Source of the DNA: Actinoplanes sp. SE50/110
GTDB lineage: Bacteria; Actinomycetota; Actinomycetes; Mycobacteriales; Micromonosporaceae
DNA: 64,000 bases
Direction of reading: 5' to 3'
NCBI RefSeq assembly: GCF_900119315.1
Contig: NZ_LT827010.1
Span: forward strand, 2,278,001 to 2,342,000
How positions within the stretch are numbered: position 1 is the first letter of the stretch; each line of letters opens with the position of its first letter. A program made the position numbers and the translations under genes. The notes under the pieces are model-generated. The model ran no database searches and was not told the origin of the DNA. It saw nothing but the letters and a program-made list of their open reading frames with translations. Below, in pieces: positions 39,878 to 47,880 of the stretch.

Positions 39878-42800
39878 TCAGCCGCGGACGTCCATCTCGT
39901 AGATGCGGGCCGCGGCGCTGCCGTCCTGCGTCGGGGTGATGACGTCGAGCCGGACGTAGCGGGCGTCGGCGTTGATCGTCGAGGTGGTGGAGTCGGCGGT
40001 GTTGCCGCGCACCGAGGCACGGACCGTCCAGGTGCTGCCGTCGGTGGAGGTGAGTACGTCGAAGTCCCGGGTGTTCCAGGCCGGGTACTCGCCGCCGGCG
40101 CCGGCGTGCCGGAGCACCACCGAGCCGATGTGGGTGGTGCCGCCCAGGTCGGTCTGCAGCCACCGGGAGGTGCTCTGCGAGCACCACTTGTCCGACCAGC
40201 CGCCGAGCCAGCTGCCGTTGAACGCCCGGTCCGGGCTTTCGGTGGCGGCGCACGACGAGTCCGCCGACGAGGCGCGGCGCAGCGCCAGGTCGGCCGGGGC
40301 GGAGGACTGCCCGTACACCTCGAATTCGTAGATCCGGGCGGCGGCGTCGCCGTTGTTGCTCGGGGTGGTGACGGCCAGCCGGACGTAGCGCGCCGCACGC
40401 GCCGGGAACGGCAGGTAGCTGCGGCTGTTCCGGGCCCCGGCGACGGTCACCACGGTGGTCCAGGTGGCGTTGTCGGTGCTGGTCTGGATCGTGTAGTCGG
40501 CGGTGTTCCAGCCGGTCGTCTCGCCACCGAGGCCGGCGTGCTTGAGCACCACCGAGGACACGTTCTGCGCCGAGCCGAGGTCGACGGTCAGCGTTTTCGG
40601 CGTGCCGCCGGTGCACCACTTGCTGTTGTTCCGGAGCAGCCCGTCGACCGCCTTGGCCGCGGTCTCGCTGCTGCCGCACTCGGCCGAGCCGCTAATCACC
40701 GGCTTGCCGGCGGCGAGGTTCGCACCCAGGTCGGGTTCGGCGATCGGCGGGGTGGCGCCGTCACCGAAACTCGGCGGCGTGTCACCGCTGCCGGTGCCCC
40801 AGGCGGAGGGCGACGACCCCATCGAGTACGTCACGCTGCCACCGGAGGCGAGATCGGCGTACCGCAGATAGTTGTGTGTCGTTGCCTTTCCGTTGACCGA
40901 CAGGGACTGGACGTACGGACTGGTCGCGCTGCCGCCGGAGATGGTCAGGTCGCCGGTGGAGCGCCGGATCAGCACGCTCGGGAAGATGCCGCCGTGCACC
41001 GCCAGGGTGTCCGCGCCGGGGGTGACCGGGTACAGGCCGAGCGCCGACCACACGTACCACGCCGAGGTGGCGCCCAGGTCGTCGTTGCCGGGCAGGCCGC
41101 CGGCGCCGGTGGTGAACGACTCGCTCATCACCCGCCGCACCGCGTCACTGGCGCCGGACGGTTTGCCGGCGAAGTGGTAGGCCCACGGCACGCCGTGCTC
41201 CGGCTCGTTGCCGACGTAGAAGTAGGGCAGTGACAGTCCGCCGTTGAGCTGGGTGAAGTGGTGGTCGAGCCGCTGGATCGCGGTGCTCTTGCCGCCCATC
41301 AGGGTGATCAGGCCGCCCAGGTTGTGCGGCACCATCCAGGTGTACTGCGCGGCGTTGCCCTCGGTGTACGGCGACTCGGTGGCCGGGTTCAGCGGCCACG
41401 GGAACCCGCCGGAGCGGTTGTGGATGTACGACGACTCGCCGTTGAACAGCGACCGCCAGTACTGCGAGTGCGTGGCGTAGGTGTTGTAGGTGGCGGTGTC
41501 GCCCAGCGCGAGGGCGAACCGGCTGATCGCGAAGTCGCTCGACGCGTACTCCAGGGTCTCCGACGGGTTGCCGGCGATGTAGTGCTGGCTCTCGTACGTG
41601 CCCTCGTTGCCGCGCAGCACGTAGCCCTGCGTCGAGCCGCCGGTCGCGCTCTTCTTCATCAGGGTCAGCGCCGCCGCGGTGTCGAAGCCGCGCACCCCGA
41701 ACTGGTACGCCTCGTCCACGACGATCGGTCCCGGGTCGCCGGGCATCACGAAGTCCTCGATGCTCTGCTGCGACCACTTGGGCAGCAGGCCGCCCTGCTG
41801 GCCGTCGAGCACCATCGACTTGACGATGTCGGTCATCACCTCGGGGGCGACCATCGCGACCAGCGCGGCCCACGAGCGGTAGATGTCCCAGCCCGAGTAG
41901 TTCTGGTAGATCGGGAACGACGAGGTGTGCACCGCGTTGTCGAAGCCCATGTACTGCCCGTTGGTGTCGCTGGCCACGTTCGGGTTGCTGAACACGTGGT
42001 ACAGCGCGGTGTAGAACTTCTGCAGGTCGGTGGCGCCGCCAGCGGTCACCTGCACCCGGTTCAGCGCGCTGTTCCAGGCCGCGTTCGCGGCCGCCTTGAC
42101 CGTGTCGAACGAGGCGGCCTCGGCGGTCGCGTTGTTCTGCGCGTTGGCCACGCTGACGAACGAGATCCCGACGGTCGCGTTGACCACGGCGTTCGACGAC
42201 GTGTCGAAGGTGACGTAGGCGCCGGTCTGCGTGCCGCTCGCGGTGGCCGAGCCGGCCGAGACGGTGCCGCCGCTGAAGGTGCCGAAGCCGGTCGGTGTCC
42301 GATCAAAAAGGATCGAATAATAGATCTTGTACGTACGACCCCCGCAGAACCCACCCGCGGTGTGCTCGCCCCAGACCCGGTTGCCGCTGATGCTCACATT
42401 GCCGGCCCGGTCGCCGGTCGCCGAGCGGCTGTCGTTGATCAGGACCTGGGCCGTGGTGGTCGCCGGATAGGTCAGGCGCAGTGCCCCGGTGCGGGTGGTC
42501 GCGCTCAGCTCGGCGGTCACGCCGTACTTGTCCAGCTTGTTCTTGTAGTAACCGGGCGAAGCGGTCTCGTTGGCCTTGGTGTAGCCGCTGGCGTACGACG
42601 TCCAGGCGTTGCCCGGCGAGGAGCCGAGGGCGCCGGTGACCGGCAGGATCGGCAGGTCCTCGTTGTTCGGGCAGCCGGCCCCGTTGAAGTGGGTGAGGCT
42701 GAACGACTCGATCGTCCGGTCCCGGTCCCGGTAACCCGACGGCGAGGCGGTCGGGGTGTCCGGGCTGAACTGGGTCATCCCGAACGGCACGATCGCGCCC

Positions 42801-42976
42801 GGGAAGGTGCTGCCGCCGGCGCCGCCGCCGACCGGGTTGGGGGAGTTGGAGTCGTCGGTGCCGATCAGCGGGTTGACGTACGAGGTGAGGTCGGCGTCGG
42901 CGGCCTGGGCGGGACTTGCGGGTGTCGCGAACGCGGCGGCGACGAGGACGGTCGCCACGGCCAGGGTACGGAGCAT
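39878..42976 (-). CDS. Secreted GH92 alpha-mannosidase with two F5/8-type modules
   Basis: 1,032 residues. Signal peptide ends at SPAQA. The GH92 catalytic region (about 28-740) begins with VNPLIGTDDSNSPNPVGGGA and GSTFPGAIVPFGMTQFSPDT; later YSGWDIYRSWAALVAM, GNEPEHGVPWAYHF and GNDDLGATSAWYVWSALGLY are family blocks around the calcium-assisted acid/base site. Two C-terminal discoidin/CBM32 modules (about 755-885 and 895-1032) each contain the SKWCTGG or DKWCSQS core. Exo-alpha-1,2-mannosidase on fungal or plant mannans is the family expectation. Divergent from a LacI-type regulator with an operator between them. Confidence 0.94.
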   Translation of the reverse strand: MLRTLAVATVLVAAAFATPASPAQAADADLTSYVNPLIGTDDSNSPNPVGGGAGGSTFPGAIVPFGMTQFSPDTPTASPSGYRDRDRTIESFSLTHFNGAGCPNNEDLPILPVTGALGSSPGNAWTSYASGYTKANETASPGYYKNKLDKYGVTAELSATTRTGALRLTYPATTTAQVLINDSRSATGDRAGNVSISGNRVWGEHTAGGFCGGRTYKIYYSILFDRTPTGFGTFSGGTVSAGSATASGTQTGAYVTFDTSSNAVVNATVGISFVSVANAQNNATAEAASFDTVKAAANAAWNSALNRVQVTAGGATDLQKFYTALYHVFSNPNVASDTNGQYMGFDNAVHTSSFPIYQNYSGWDIYRSWAALVAMVAPEVMTDIVKSMVLDGQQGGLLPKWSQQSIEDFVMPGDPGPIVVDEAYQFGVRGFDTAAALTLMKKSATGGSTQGYVLRGNEGTYESQHYIAGNPSETLEYASSDFAISRFALALGDTATYNTYATHSQYWRSLFNGESSYIHNRSGGFPWPLNPATESPYTEGNAAQYTWMVPHNLGGLITLMGGKSTAIQRLDHHFTQLNGGLSLPYFYVGNEPEHGVPWAYHFAGKPSGASDAVRRVMSESFTTGAGGLPGNDDLGATSAWYVWSALGLYPVTPGADTLAVHGGIFPSVLIRRSTGDLTISGGSATSPYVQSLSVNGKATTHNYLRYADLASGGSVTYSMGSSPSAWGTGSGDTPPSFGDGATPPIAEPDLGANLAAGKPVISGSAECGSSETAAKAVDGLLRNNSKWCTGGTPKTLTVDLGSAQNVSSVVLKHAGLGGETTGWNTADYTIQTSTDNATWTTVVTVAGARNSRSYLPFPARAARYVRLAVTTPSNNGDAAARIYEFEVYGQSSAPADLALRRASSADSSCAATESPDRAFNGSWLGGWSDKWCSQSTSRWLQTDLGGTTHIGSVVLRHAGAGGEYPAWNTRDFDVLTSTDGSTWTVRASVRGNTADSTTSTINADARYVRLDVITPTQDGSAAARIYEMDVRG

Positions 42977-43008
42977 TGAGCTGTCCCTTCGCGGGTTCCA
43001 TGGGAGGA

Positions 43009-43022
43009 TGACAACGTTGTCA
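43009..43022. promoter_or_regulatory. LacI-type operator between GH92 and its regulator
   Basis: Perfect 14-bp palindrome TGACAACGTTGTCA with central CG, as expected for LacI/GalR proteins. It lies 33 bp upstream of the GH92 ATG and 65 bp before the regulator ATG. Confidence 0.8.
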
Positions 43023-43086
43023 GTAAAGATTGATAAAAGTCAATCCACCGTCGGTTCCGGAACCGGACGCGGGAGATACTCGGGGC

Positions 43087-44115
43087 ATGCCCGCCGACGA
43101 GACGCCCGCGCGCCCGCCGACCCTCAACCAGGTGGCCGCCCGGGCCGGGGTGAGCCTCAAGACCGCGTCCCGGGCGCTCAACGGCGAGCCCTACGTCTCG
43201 CGGGCCACCGAACGCCGGGTCCGGCAGGCCGCCGACGAGCTCGGCTACCGCCTCAACGGCCTGGCCCGCGAGCTGCGCACCGGTGGCACCTCGGCGCTGG
43301 TCGGCCTGATCAGCGGCGACCTGGCCAACCCGTTCTACTCCGCGGTCGCCAGCGGCGCCGAACGCGAGCTGCGCCGGCACGGCCTGCTGCTGATCACCGT
43401 CAACAACGACGAGGACGGCGACCTGGAGAGCAGCCAGGTCCAGGCCCTGGTGGAACGCCGGGTCCGGGCGCTGCTGGTGATCCCCAGCGGCGGCGGCATC
43501 GACGCGCACAACGTCCCACTGGTCTTCCTCGATCGCCCGCCGCCGGCCGGCCGGGCCGCCGACAGCGTCCTGATCGACAACGACGGCGGCGCCCGCACCG
43601 CGGCCGCCCACCTGCTGGCCGGCGGCCACCGCCGGATCGCCCTGGTCGCCGACCTCGCCCGGACCGCCTCCCAGCAGGCCCGGATCACCGGCTTCACGGC
43701 GGCGATGCGGGCGGCCGGCAACGTGGACTGGGAGCCGTACGTGCGCACCGACGTCCACGACGCGGCCACCGCCGGCCGGGTGGTCACCGAGCTGCTCGCC
43801 CTGCCGTTCCCGCCGACCGCCCTGTTCACCACCAACAACCGGGTCACCATCGGCGCGCTGCGCGCCCTGCGCGACCACCCGGTCCGGCCGGCCCTGGTCG
43901 GCTTCGACGACTTCGAGCTGGCCGACGTGGTCGGGGTGACGGTGGTCGCCCACGACACGGTGGAGATGGGCCGGGCCGCGGCCCGCCTGGCCTACGACCG
44001 GATCGGCGGCTACACCGGCCCACCCCGCACCGTCATCATCCCGACCCGGCTGATCCCGCGCGGCTCCGCCGAACGACCTGCGGGCAGGCTCTTGCCCGGC
44101 GGGCCGCCGTCATAG
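43087..44115 (+). CDS. LacI/GalR-family regulator
   Basis: 342 residues from ATG 43087 (MPADETPARPPTLNQVAARA); the frame is open from 43030 but the earlier part reads across the operator region. HTH and hinge helix: TLNQVAARAGVSLKTASRAL and TERRVRQAADELGYRLNGLA. A periplasmic-binding-like effector domain follows (LVGLISGDLANPFYSAVASG; LVGFDDFELADVVGVTVV). It probably represses the mannosidase gene and itself through the palindrome at 43009, with a mannose-containing inducer. The next gene begins directly after its TAG. Confidence 0.9.
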   Translation: MPADETPARPPTLNQVAARAGVSLKTASRALNGEPYVSRATERRVRQAADELGYRLNGLARELRTGGTSALVGLISGDLANPFYSAVASGAERELRRHGLLLITVNNDEDGDLESSQVQALVERRVRALLVIPSGGGIDAHNVPLVFLDRPPPAGRAADSVLIDNDGGARTAAAHLLAGGHRRIALVADLARTASQQARITGFTAAMRAAGNVDWEPYVRTDVHDAATAGRVVTELLALPFPPTALFTTNNRVTIGALRALRDHPVRPALVGFDDFELADVVGVTVVAHDTVEMGRAAARLAYDRIGGYTGPPRTVIIPTRLIPRGSAERPAGRLLPGGPPS

Positions 44116-44631
44116 ATGATCTTAACCGCGCATCCGGAGATCACTGTCGATTACGAACCGACCGCCGCCGAAGTCGATGCCGCGCTGCGGGGCAACAGCG
44201 AGCGCACGCGACGCCAGTTCCTCCTCAGCGTCGTGCTGCTGCTGGCCGCCGGGCTGGGCCTGATCGCGCTGGGCACGACCGGATCGGGCGCGTTGTTTGT
44301 GGTGCTCGGTGTGGTCTCGCTGCTCGCCGGCCTGTTCTGCGTGCTGCTGGTCGCCGGCATCAAGCAGGTGCGGCAGCGGATGGCCGCCCGGCTGTGCGTG
44401 CCCACCACGGTCACCCTCGGCGCCGAACGGTACAGCTACCAGATGGCCAGTGGCCCGGGCGAGACCCGGTGGGAGTTCACCACCGTGGCGATCTCGGCCG
44501 CCTGCTGGACGCTGGCCGCCGCCAACCGGATCGTCCTGGTCATCCCGAAGCGGGCATTGACCGAGGTCCAGCAGGCCGAGTTCGGCGCCTTCCTGGCCGG
44601 ACGCGACCCGAAGCTGGTCAAGACGGTCTGA
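44116..44631 (+). CDS. YcxB-like two-helix membrane protein
   Basis: 171 residues, starting immediately after the LacI-gene stop (TAGATG). Short cytoplasmic N-terminus, two TM helices (FLLSVVLLLAAGLGLIAL and ALFVVLGVVSLLAGLFCVLL), then a soluble domain with VTLGAERYSYQMASGPGETR and WEFTTVAISAACWTLAAANR resembling the YcxB C-terminal domain. Function unknown. The third codon is TTA, a leucine codon that is very rare in this composition and marks bldA-dependent genes in streptomycetes. The 3' end overlaps the convergent phosphoesterase gene by 14 bp. Confidence 0.75.
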   Translation: MILTAHPEITVDYEPTAAEVDAALRGNSERTRRQFLLSVVLLLAAGLGLIALGTTGSGALFVVLGVVSLLAGLFCVLLVAGIKQVRQRMAARLCVPTTVTLGAERYSYQMASGPGETRWEFTTVAISAACWTLAAANRIVLVIPKRALTEVQQAEFGAFLAGRDPKLVKTV

Positions 44632-45124
44632 CCGGCAGGCGGTGCAGGGTCACTTCGGTGAGCCGGCCGGCGGTGACCGTCGCGGTCAGGTAGGTGCAGT
44701 GCGGCTGGCGGCGGCGGTCCGTCGGGGAGCCCGGGTTGAGCAGGCGCAGCCCGCCCGGCGCGGTGCTGTCCCACGGGATGTGCGAGTGACCGAAGACCAG
44801 GACGTCGGTGTCCGGGAACCGGGCCGCGCAGCGGACCTCCCGGCCGGTGGCCGGTCCGGTCTCGTGCACCACGGCCAGCCGCAGGCCGGCCAGCTCGGCG
44901 CGGGCCACCTCGGGCAGCCGGGCCCGCAGCGCCGGGCCGTCGTTGTTGCCGTGACAGGCGAGCAGTCGGGCCGAGCGCGCCTCCAGCGCGTCGAGCAGGC
45001 CGGCGTCGACCCAGTCGCCGGCGTGCACCACGACATCGGCCGCGCCGACCGCCGCCCACAGGGCGGCCGGCAGGTCGCGCGCCCGTTTCGGCACGTGGGT
45101 GTCGGCCATCAGGACCATCCGCAT
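44618..45124 (-). CDS. YfcE/MJ0936-type metallophosphoesterase
   Basis: 168 residues, single-domain calcineurin-like phosphoesterase. Metal ligands: ADTHVP (Asp, His), VVHAGDWVD, CHGNNDGP, VVHETG and FGHSHIPWD. This compact set matches the MJ0936/YfcE group of phosphodiesterases. The physiological substrate is unknown. Convergent and overlapping with the preceding membrane-protein gene. Confidence 0.88.
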   Translation of the reverse strand: MRMVLMADTHVPKRARDLPAALWAAVGAADVVVHAGDWVDAGLLDALEARSARLLACHGNNDGPALRARLPEVARAELAGLRLAVVHETGPATGREVRCAARFPDTDVLVFGHSHIPWDSTAPGGLRLLNPGSPTDRRRQPHCTYLTATVTAGRLTEVTLHRLPVRPS

Positions 45125-45154
45125 CGGCCGAGCCTAACCGGGTATGCCGCACCC

Positions 45155-45457
45155 ATGGCACGAGTGAGCACCGCGGCGACCGCCGCATCCAGCCAGGTGA
45201 ACGGGCCGGACGGGAGCCGGGCGCCGGCCGGGGAGGTGCACGCCTGGCTGCCCGGCACCAATCAGACGCTGTGCGGGCTGGCGCTGAGCCGGACCCGCCT
45301 GGTCCGGTTCCCGCACCAGCGGTTCGACTACCGGGCCAGCGACGTGACCGGGGCGGGGGACGACATCGGCTTCATCTGCCCGAAGTGTGTGGCCGCGACC
45401 ACCCCGCGCGATCAGCGGGACGGCCGCGGCTGGAAGCGGGTCGCCCCACGCCCGTGA
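45155..45457 (+). CDS. Small hypothetical protein with a possible Cys/His metal site
   Basis: 100 residues, ATG 45155. The central block HAWLPGTNQTLCGLALSRTR and the later FICPKCVAAT give one His and three Cys that could bind zinc. Similar short actinobacterial proteins of unknown role share the LPGT..TLCGL pattern. The N-terminus is Ala/Ser-rich and probably disordered. Its 3' end, with stop codon, is duplicated in tandem directly downstream. Confidence 0.65.
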   Translation: MARVSTAATAASSQVNGPDGSRAPAGEVHAWLPGTNQTLCGLALSRTRLVRFPHQRFDYRASDVTGAGDDIGFICPKCVAATTPRDQRDGRGWKRVAPRP

Positions 45458-45503
45458 CACGGGACGGCCGCGACGGGAAGCGCGCCGCCCCATGCCCGCT
45501 GAC
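45417..45503. repeat. 44-bp tandem duplication of the 3' end of the small Cys/His gene
   Basis: Unit 1, 45417-45460, starts GGGACGGCCGCGG and includes the TGA at 45455. Unit 2, 45461-45503, repeats it with about 8 changes and its own TGA at 45500. Confidence 0.85.
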
Positions 45504-45510
45504 GGGCGGG

Positions 45511-45929
45511 TCAGTCGCGCATGACGGTGAGCAGGCCGGCCAGCCGGGCGGGGTCGACCGGCGCCAGGTTCAGCACCACGTCGACCGGTTCGCGCACCGC
45601 CGACGGGACCTCGGTGGCGGTGTGATCGATGGTCTCGTCCGCGCCGCGCACCGGGCCGGCGGCGATCACGTGCGCATGGGCGTTCTTGGCCAGCTGCACC
45701 GCGTAACCGCCCACCGCGCCGCCCGCGCCGTTGATCAGCACCCGCTGGCCGGCGGTGAGCTCTGCGTGGTCGAACAGCGCCTGCCAGGCGGTCAGGCCGA
45801 CGATCGGCAGGGCCGCGGCATCGGCCAGCGGGATGCTTACCGACGCCGGCGAGAGGACGCCGGCCGGGGCCACCACGAAAACGCCTCCCGCCGCGCGCGC
45901 AGGAAGTCGGCCAGCAGAGAGCGATCCAT
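45511..45929 (-). pseudogene. Deletion scar joining an XRE-type regulator start to an MDR oxidoreductase core
   Basis: From 45929 the minus strand reads MDRSLLADFLRARREAF, the N-terminus of MmyB-like XRE regulators, behind a plausible start. After about 17 codons it changes frame into the middle of a zinc-free medium-chain oxidoreductase: VAPAGVLSPASVSIPLADAA, LTAWQALFDHAELTAGQR and the NADPH loop VLINGAGGAVGGYAVQLAK. The catalytic N-terminal domain and the last 80-100 residues are missing; the frame ends in LLTVMRD. Such regulators are commonly divergent neighbours of these oxidoreductases, so one internal deletion or inversion could explain the chimera. An expressed 121-residue product is possible but would lack an active site. 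Confidence 0.75.
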
Positions 45930-45951
45930 CCCGGCGATTCTAGATCGCGGG

Positions 45952-47880
45952 TCAGACCCGCTCGGTGACCAGCCGGTGCACCTCGTCGAGCAGGGTCTGC
46001 CGCTCGAACGGCTTGCGGATCAGCGGCGCGTCGGTCGGCAGTTCCTGGCCGCCGGGCGCCGGTCCGCTGGTGTAGCCCGACATGAACAGCACCGGCAGCC
46101 CGGGCCGGTCCCGGCGCAGCTCGGCGGCGAGCTGGGTGCCCGACATGCCGGGCATGATCACGTCGCTGAGCAGGACGTCGAAGGCGAGCGCCTCGTCCCG
46201 GCACATGCGCAGCGCCTCGGCCGGATGCGGGGCCGCGAAGACCTGGTAGCCGGCCTTGACCAGCAGCCGGCAGACGATGTCACGGACCATCTCCTCGTCC
46301 TCGACCACCAGGATCCGCCGCCCGTCACCGGCCGCGTCCTCCGCGGCCGGGGCGGCCGGGGTCACCCCGGCGGCGTCCTCGGTACCGGCCGGCAGCCGGA
46401 CCCGCAGCGTGGTGCCGCGGCCCGGCTCCGACTCCAGGGTGATCGTCCCGCCCGCGTCGGTGACCACCCCGTACGCCGTGGCCAGCCCCAGCCCGGTGCC
46501 GCTGCCCCGGCCCTTGGTGGTGAAGAACGGCTCGAAGGCCCGGGCCAGCACCTCGGGTGTCATCCCGCAGCCGGTGTCGGTCACCGCCAGGCACACCTGG
46601 TCGTCGCCGGCGCCGCCGTGCTCACGCCCGGTGCTGATCGTCAGCCGGCCGCCGGCCGGCATCGCGGCCCGCGCGTTGAGCACCGCGTTCATCACCACCT
46701 GCTCCAGCTTGCTGCGGTCCATCACCACCGGCGGCAGGTCCGCGACCAGTTCGGTGCCCAGTTCGATGTCCTCGCCCAGGGTCCGGCCGAGCAGCCGCAG
46801 CATGTCGGAGGCGACCGCGTTCAGGTCGAGCAGCTCGGAGCGGGACGGCTCGGACCGACTGAACAGCAGCAGCTGGCGGGTCAGCGCGGCGCCCCGGGCC
46901 GCGGCCTGCTTGATCCCGTTCGCGTCCGGCTTGCTGGGGTGCTCGTCACCCAGCTCGTCGATCATCATGTCGGCGTAGCCGGAGATCACCGCGAGGATGT
47001 TGTTGAAGTCGTGGGCGATGCCCCCGGCCAGCTGGCCCAGCGAGTCGAGCCGCTCCGACTGGCGCAGCTGGCGTTCCAGCTCGGCGCGTTCCCGTTCGGC
47101 GGCCATCCGCTCGGTGACGTCGCGCAGGATCCCCTCGACCGCCACCAGTGCACCGCCCGGCGCGGTGACGGCTCCGGCCCGCTGCTCGATCCAGACCACC
47201 TCCCCGTCGCGGCGCCGCAGCCGGAAACTGGTCGTCCCGGAGCGGGGCATCCGCCAGGACCGCTCGAACACCGGCCGGTCCTCCGGCTCGATCCGGTTCT
47301 CGATCAGCTCCGGGTCGGCGTAGAAGTCCTCGGCGGTGAACCCGGTGATCTGCTCGACCGCCCGGCTCAGGTACTCCATCGCCGGCTCCGGGGCCAGCCG
47401 GTAGCGGAAGATGATGTCCTGGGCGTGCTCGGCGAGCAGCCGGAACCGCTCCTCGCTGTCGCGCAGCGCGGCCTCGGCCCGACTGCGCTCGGTGATGTCG
47501 GTCGAGATCCCGGCCACCGCGTACGGCGTGCCGTCCCCGTTGATCAGCGGAAACTTGACCGTCAGATAGATGCGTTCGCCCTCGTCCCCGGGCACCCGCT
47601 CCTCCATCTGCACCGGCACGCCGCCGGCCAGCGCCTGCAGGTCGTTGTCCCGGAACGCGTCGGCGGTCGCCGGCGGGAACAGGTCGTGGTCGGTGAGCCC
47701 CACGATGTCCTCGCGGCGCAGCCCGAACAGCCGCTCGTACTCCCGGTTGACCAGCATGTAGCGGCCGTCGGCGTTGCGCATGTAGATCACCGACGAGGTG
47801 TGGTCGATCAGCGCCATCAGCTGATCACGACCGGGCAGCTCGCGGGTGCCCTGACGTACCCCGTCGTCCGTTCCGCTCAT
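45952..47880 (-). CDS. Hybrid PAS histidine kinase with C-terminal receiver
   Basis: 642 residues, soluble. PAS 1 (about 22-135; TSSVIYMRNADGRYMLVN) and PAS 2 (about 148-262; YLSRAVEQITGFTAEDFY), HisKA with phospho-acceptor His290 (GGIAHDFNNIL), HATPase with TDTGCGMTPEV, FFTTKGRGSGTGLGLA and a receiver (about 525-640) with phospho-acceptor Asp573 (LLSDVIMPGMSG). The lack of TM helices suggests a cytoplasmic signal (redox or ligand via PAS). The start overlaps the stop of the upstream 438-residue protein gene (ATGA), so the two are co-translated. No separate output regulator is adjacent. Confidence 0.93.
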   Translation of the reverse strand: MSGTDDGVRQGTRELPGRDQLMALIDHTSSVIYMRNADGRYMLVNREYERLFGLRREDIVGLTDHDLFPPATADAFRDNDLQALAGGVPVQMEERVPGDEGERIYLTVKFPLINGDGTPYAVAGISTDITERSRAEAALRDSEERFRLLAEHAQDIIFRYRLAPEPAMEYLSRAVEQITGFTAEDFYADPELIENRIEPEDRPVFERSWRMPRSGTTSFRLRRRDGEVVWIEQRAGAVTAPGGALVAVEGILRDVTERMAAERERAELERQLRQSERLDSLGQLAGGIAHDFNNILAVISGYADMMIDELGDEHPSKPDANGIKQAAARGAALTRQLLLFSRSEPSRSELLDLNAVASDMLRLLGRTLGEDIELGTELVADLPPVVMDRSKLEQVVMNAVLNARAAMPAGGRLTISTGREHGGAGDDQVCLAVTDTGCGMTPEVLARAFEPFFTTKGRGSGTGLGLATAYGVVTDAGGTITLESEPGRGTTLRVRLPAGTEDAAGVTPAAPAAEDAAGDGRRILVVEDEEMVRDIVCRLLVKAGYQVFAAPHPAEALRMCRDEALAFDVLLSDVIMPGMSGTQLAAELRRDRPGLPVLFMSGYTSGPAPGGQELPTDAPLIRKPFERQTLLDEVHRLVTERV

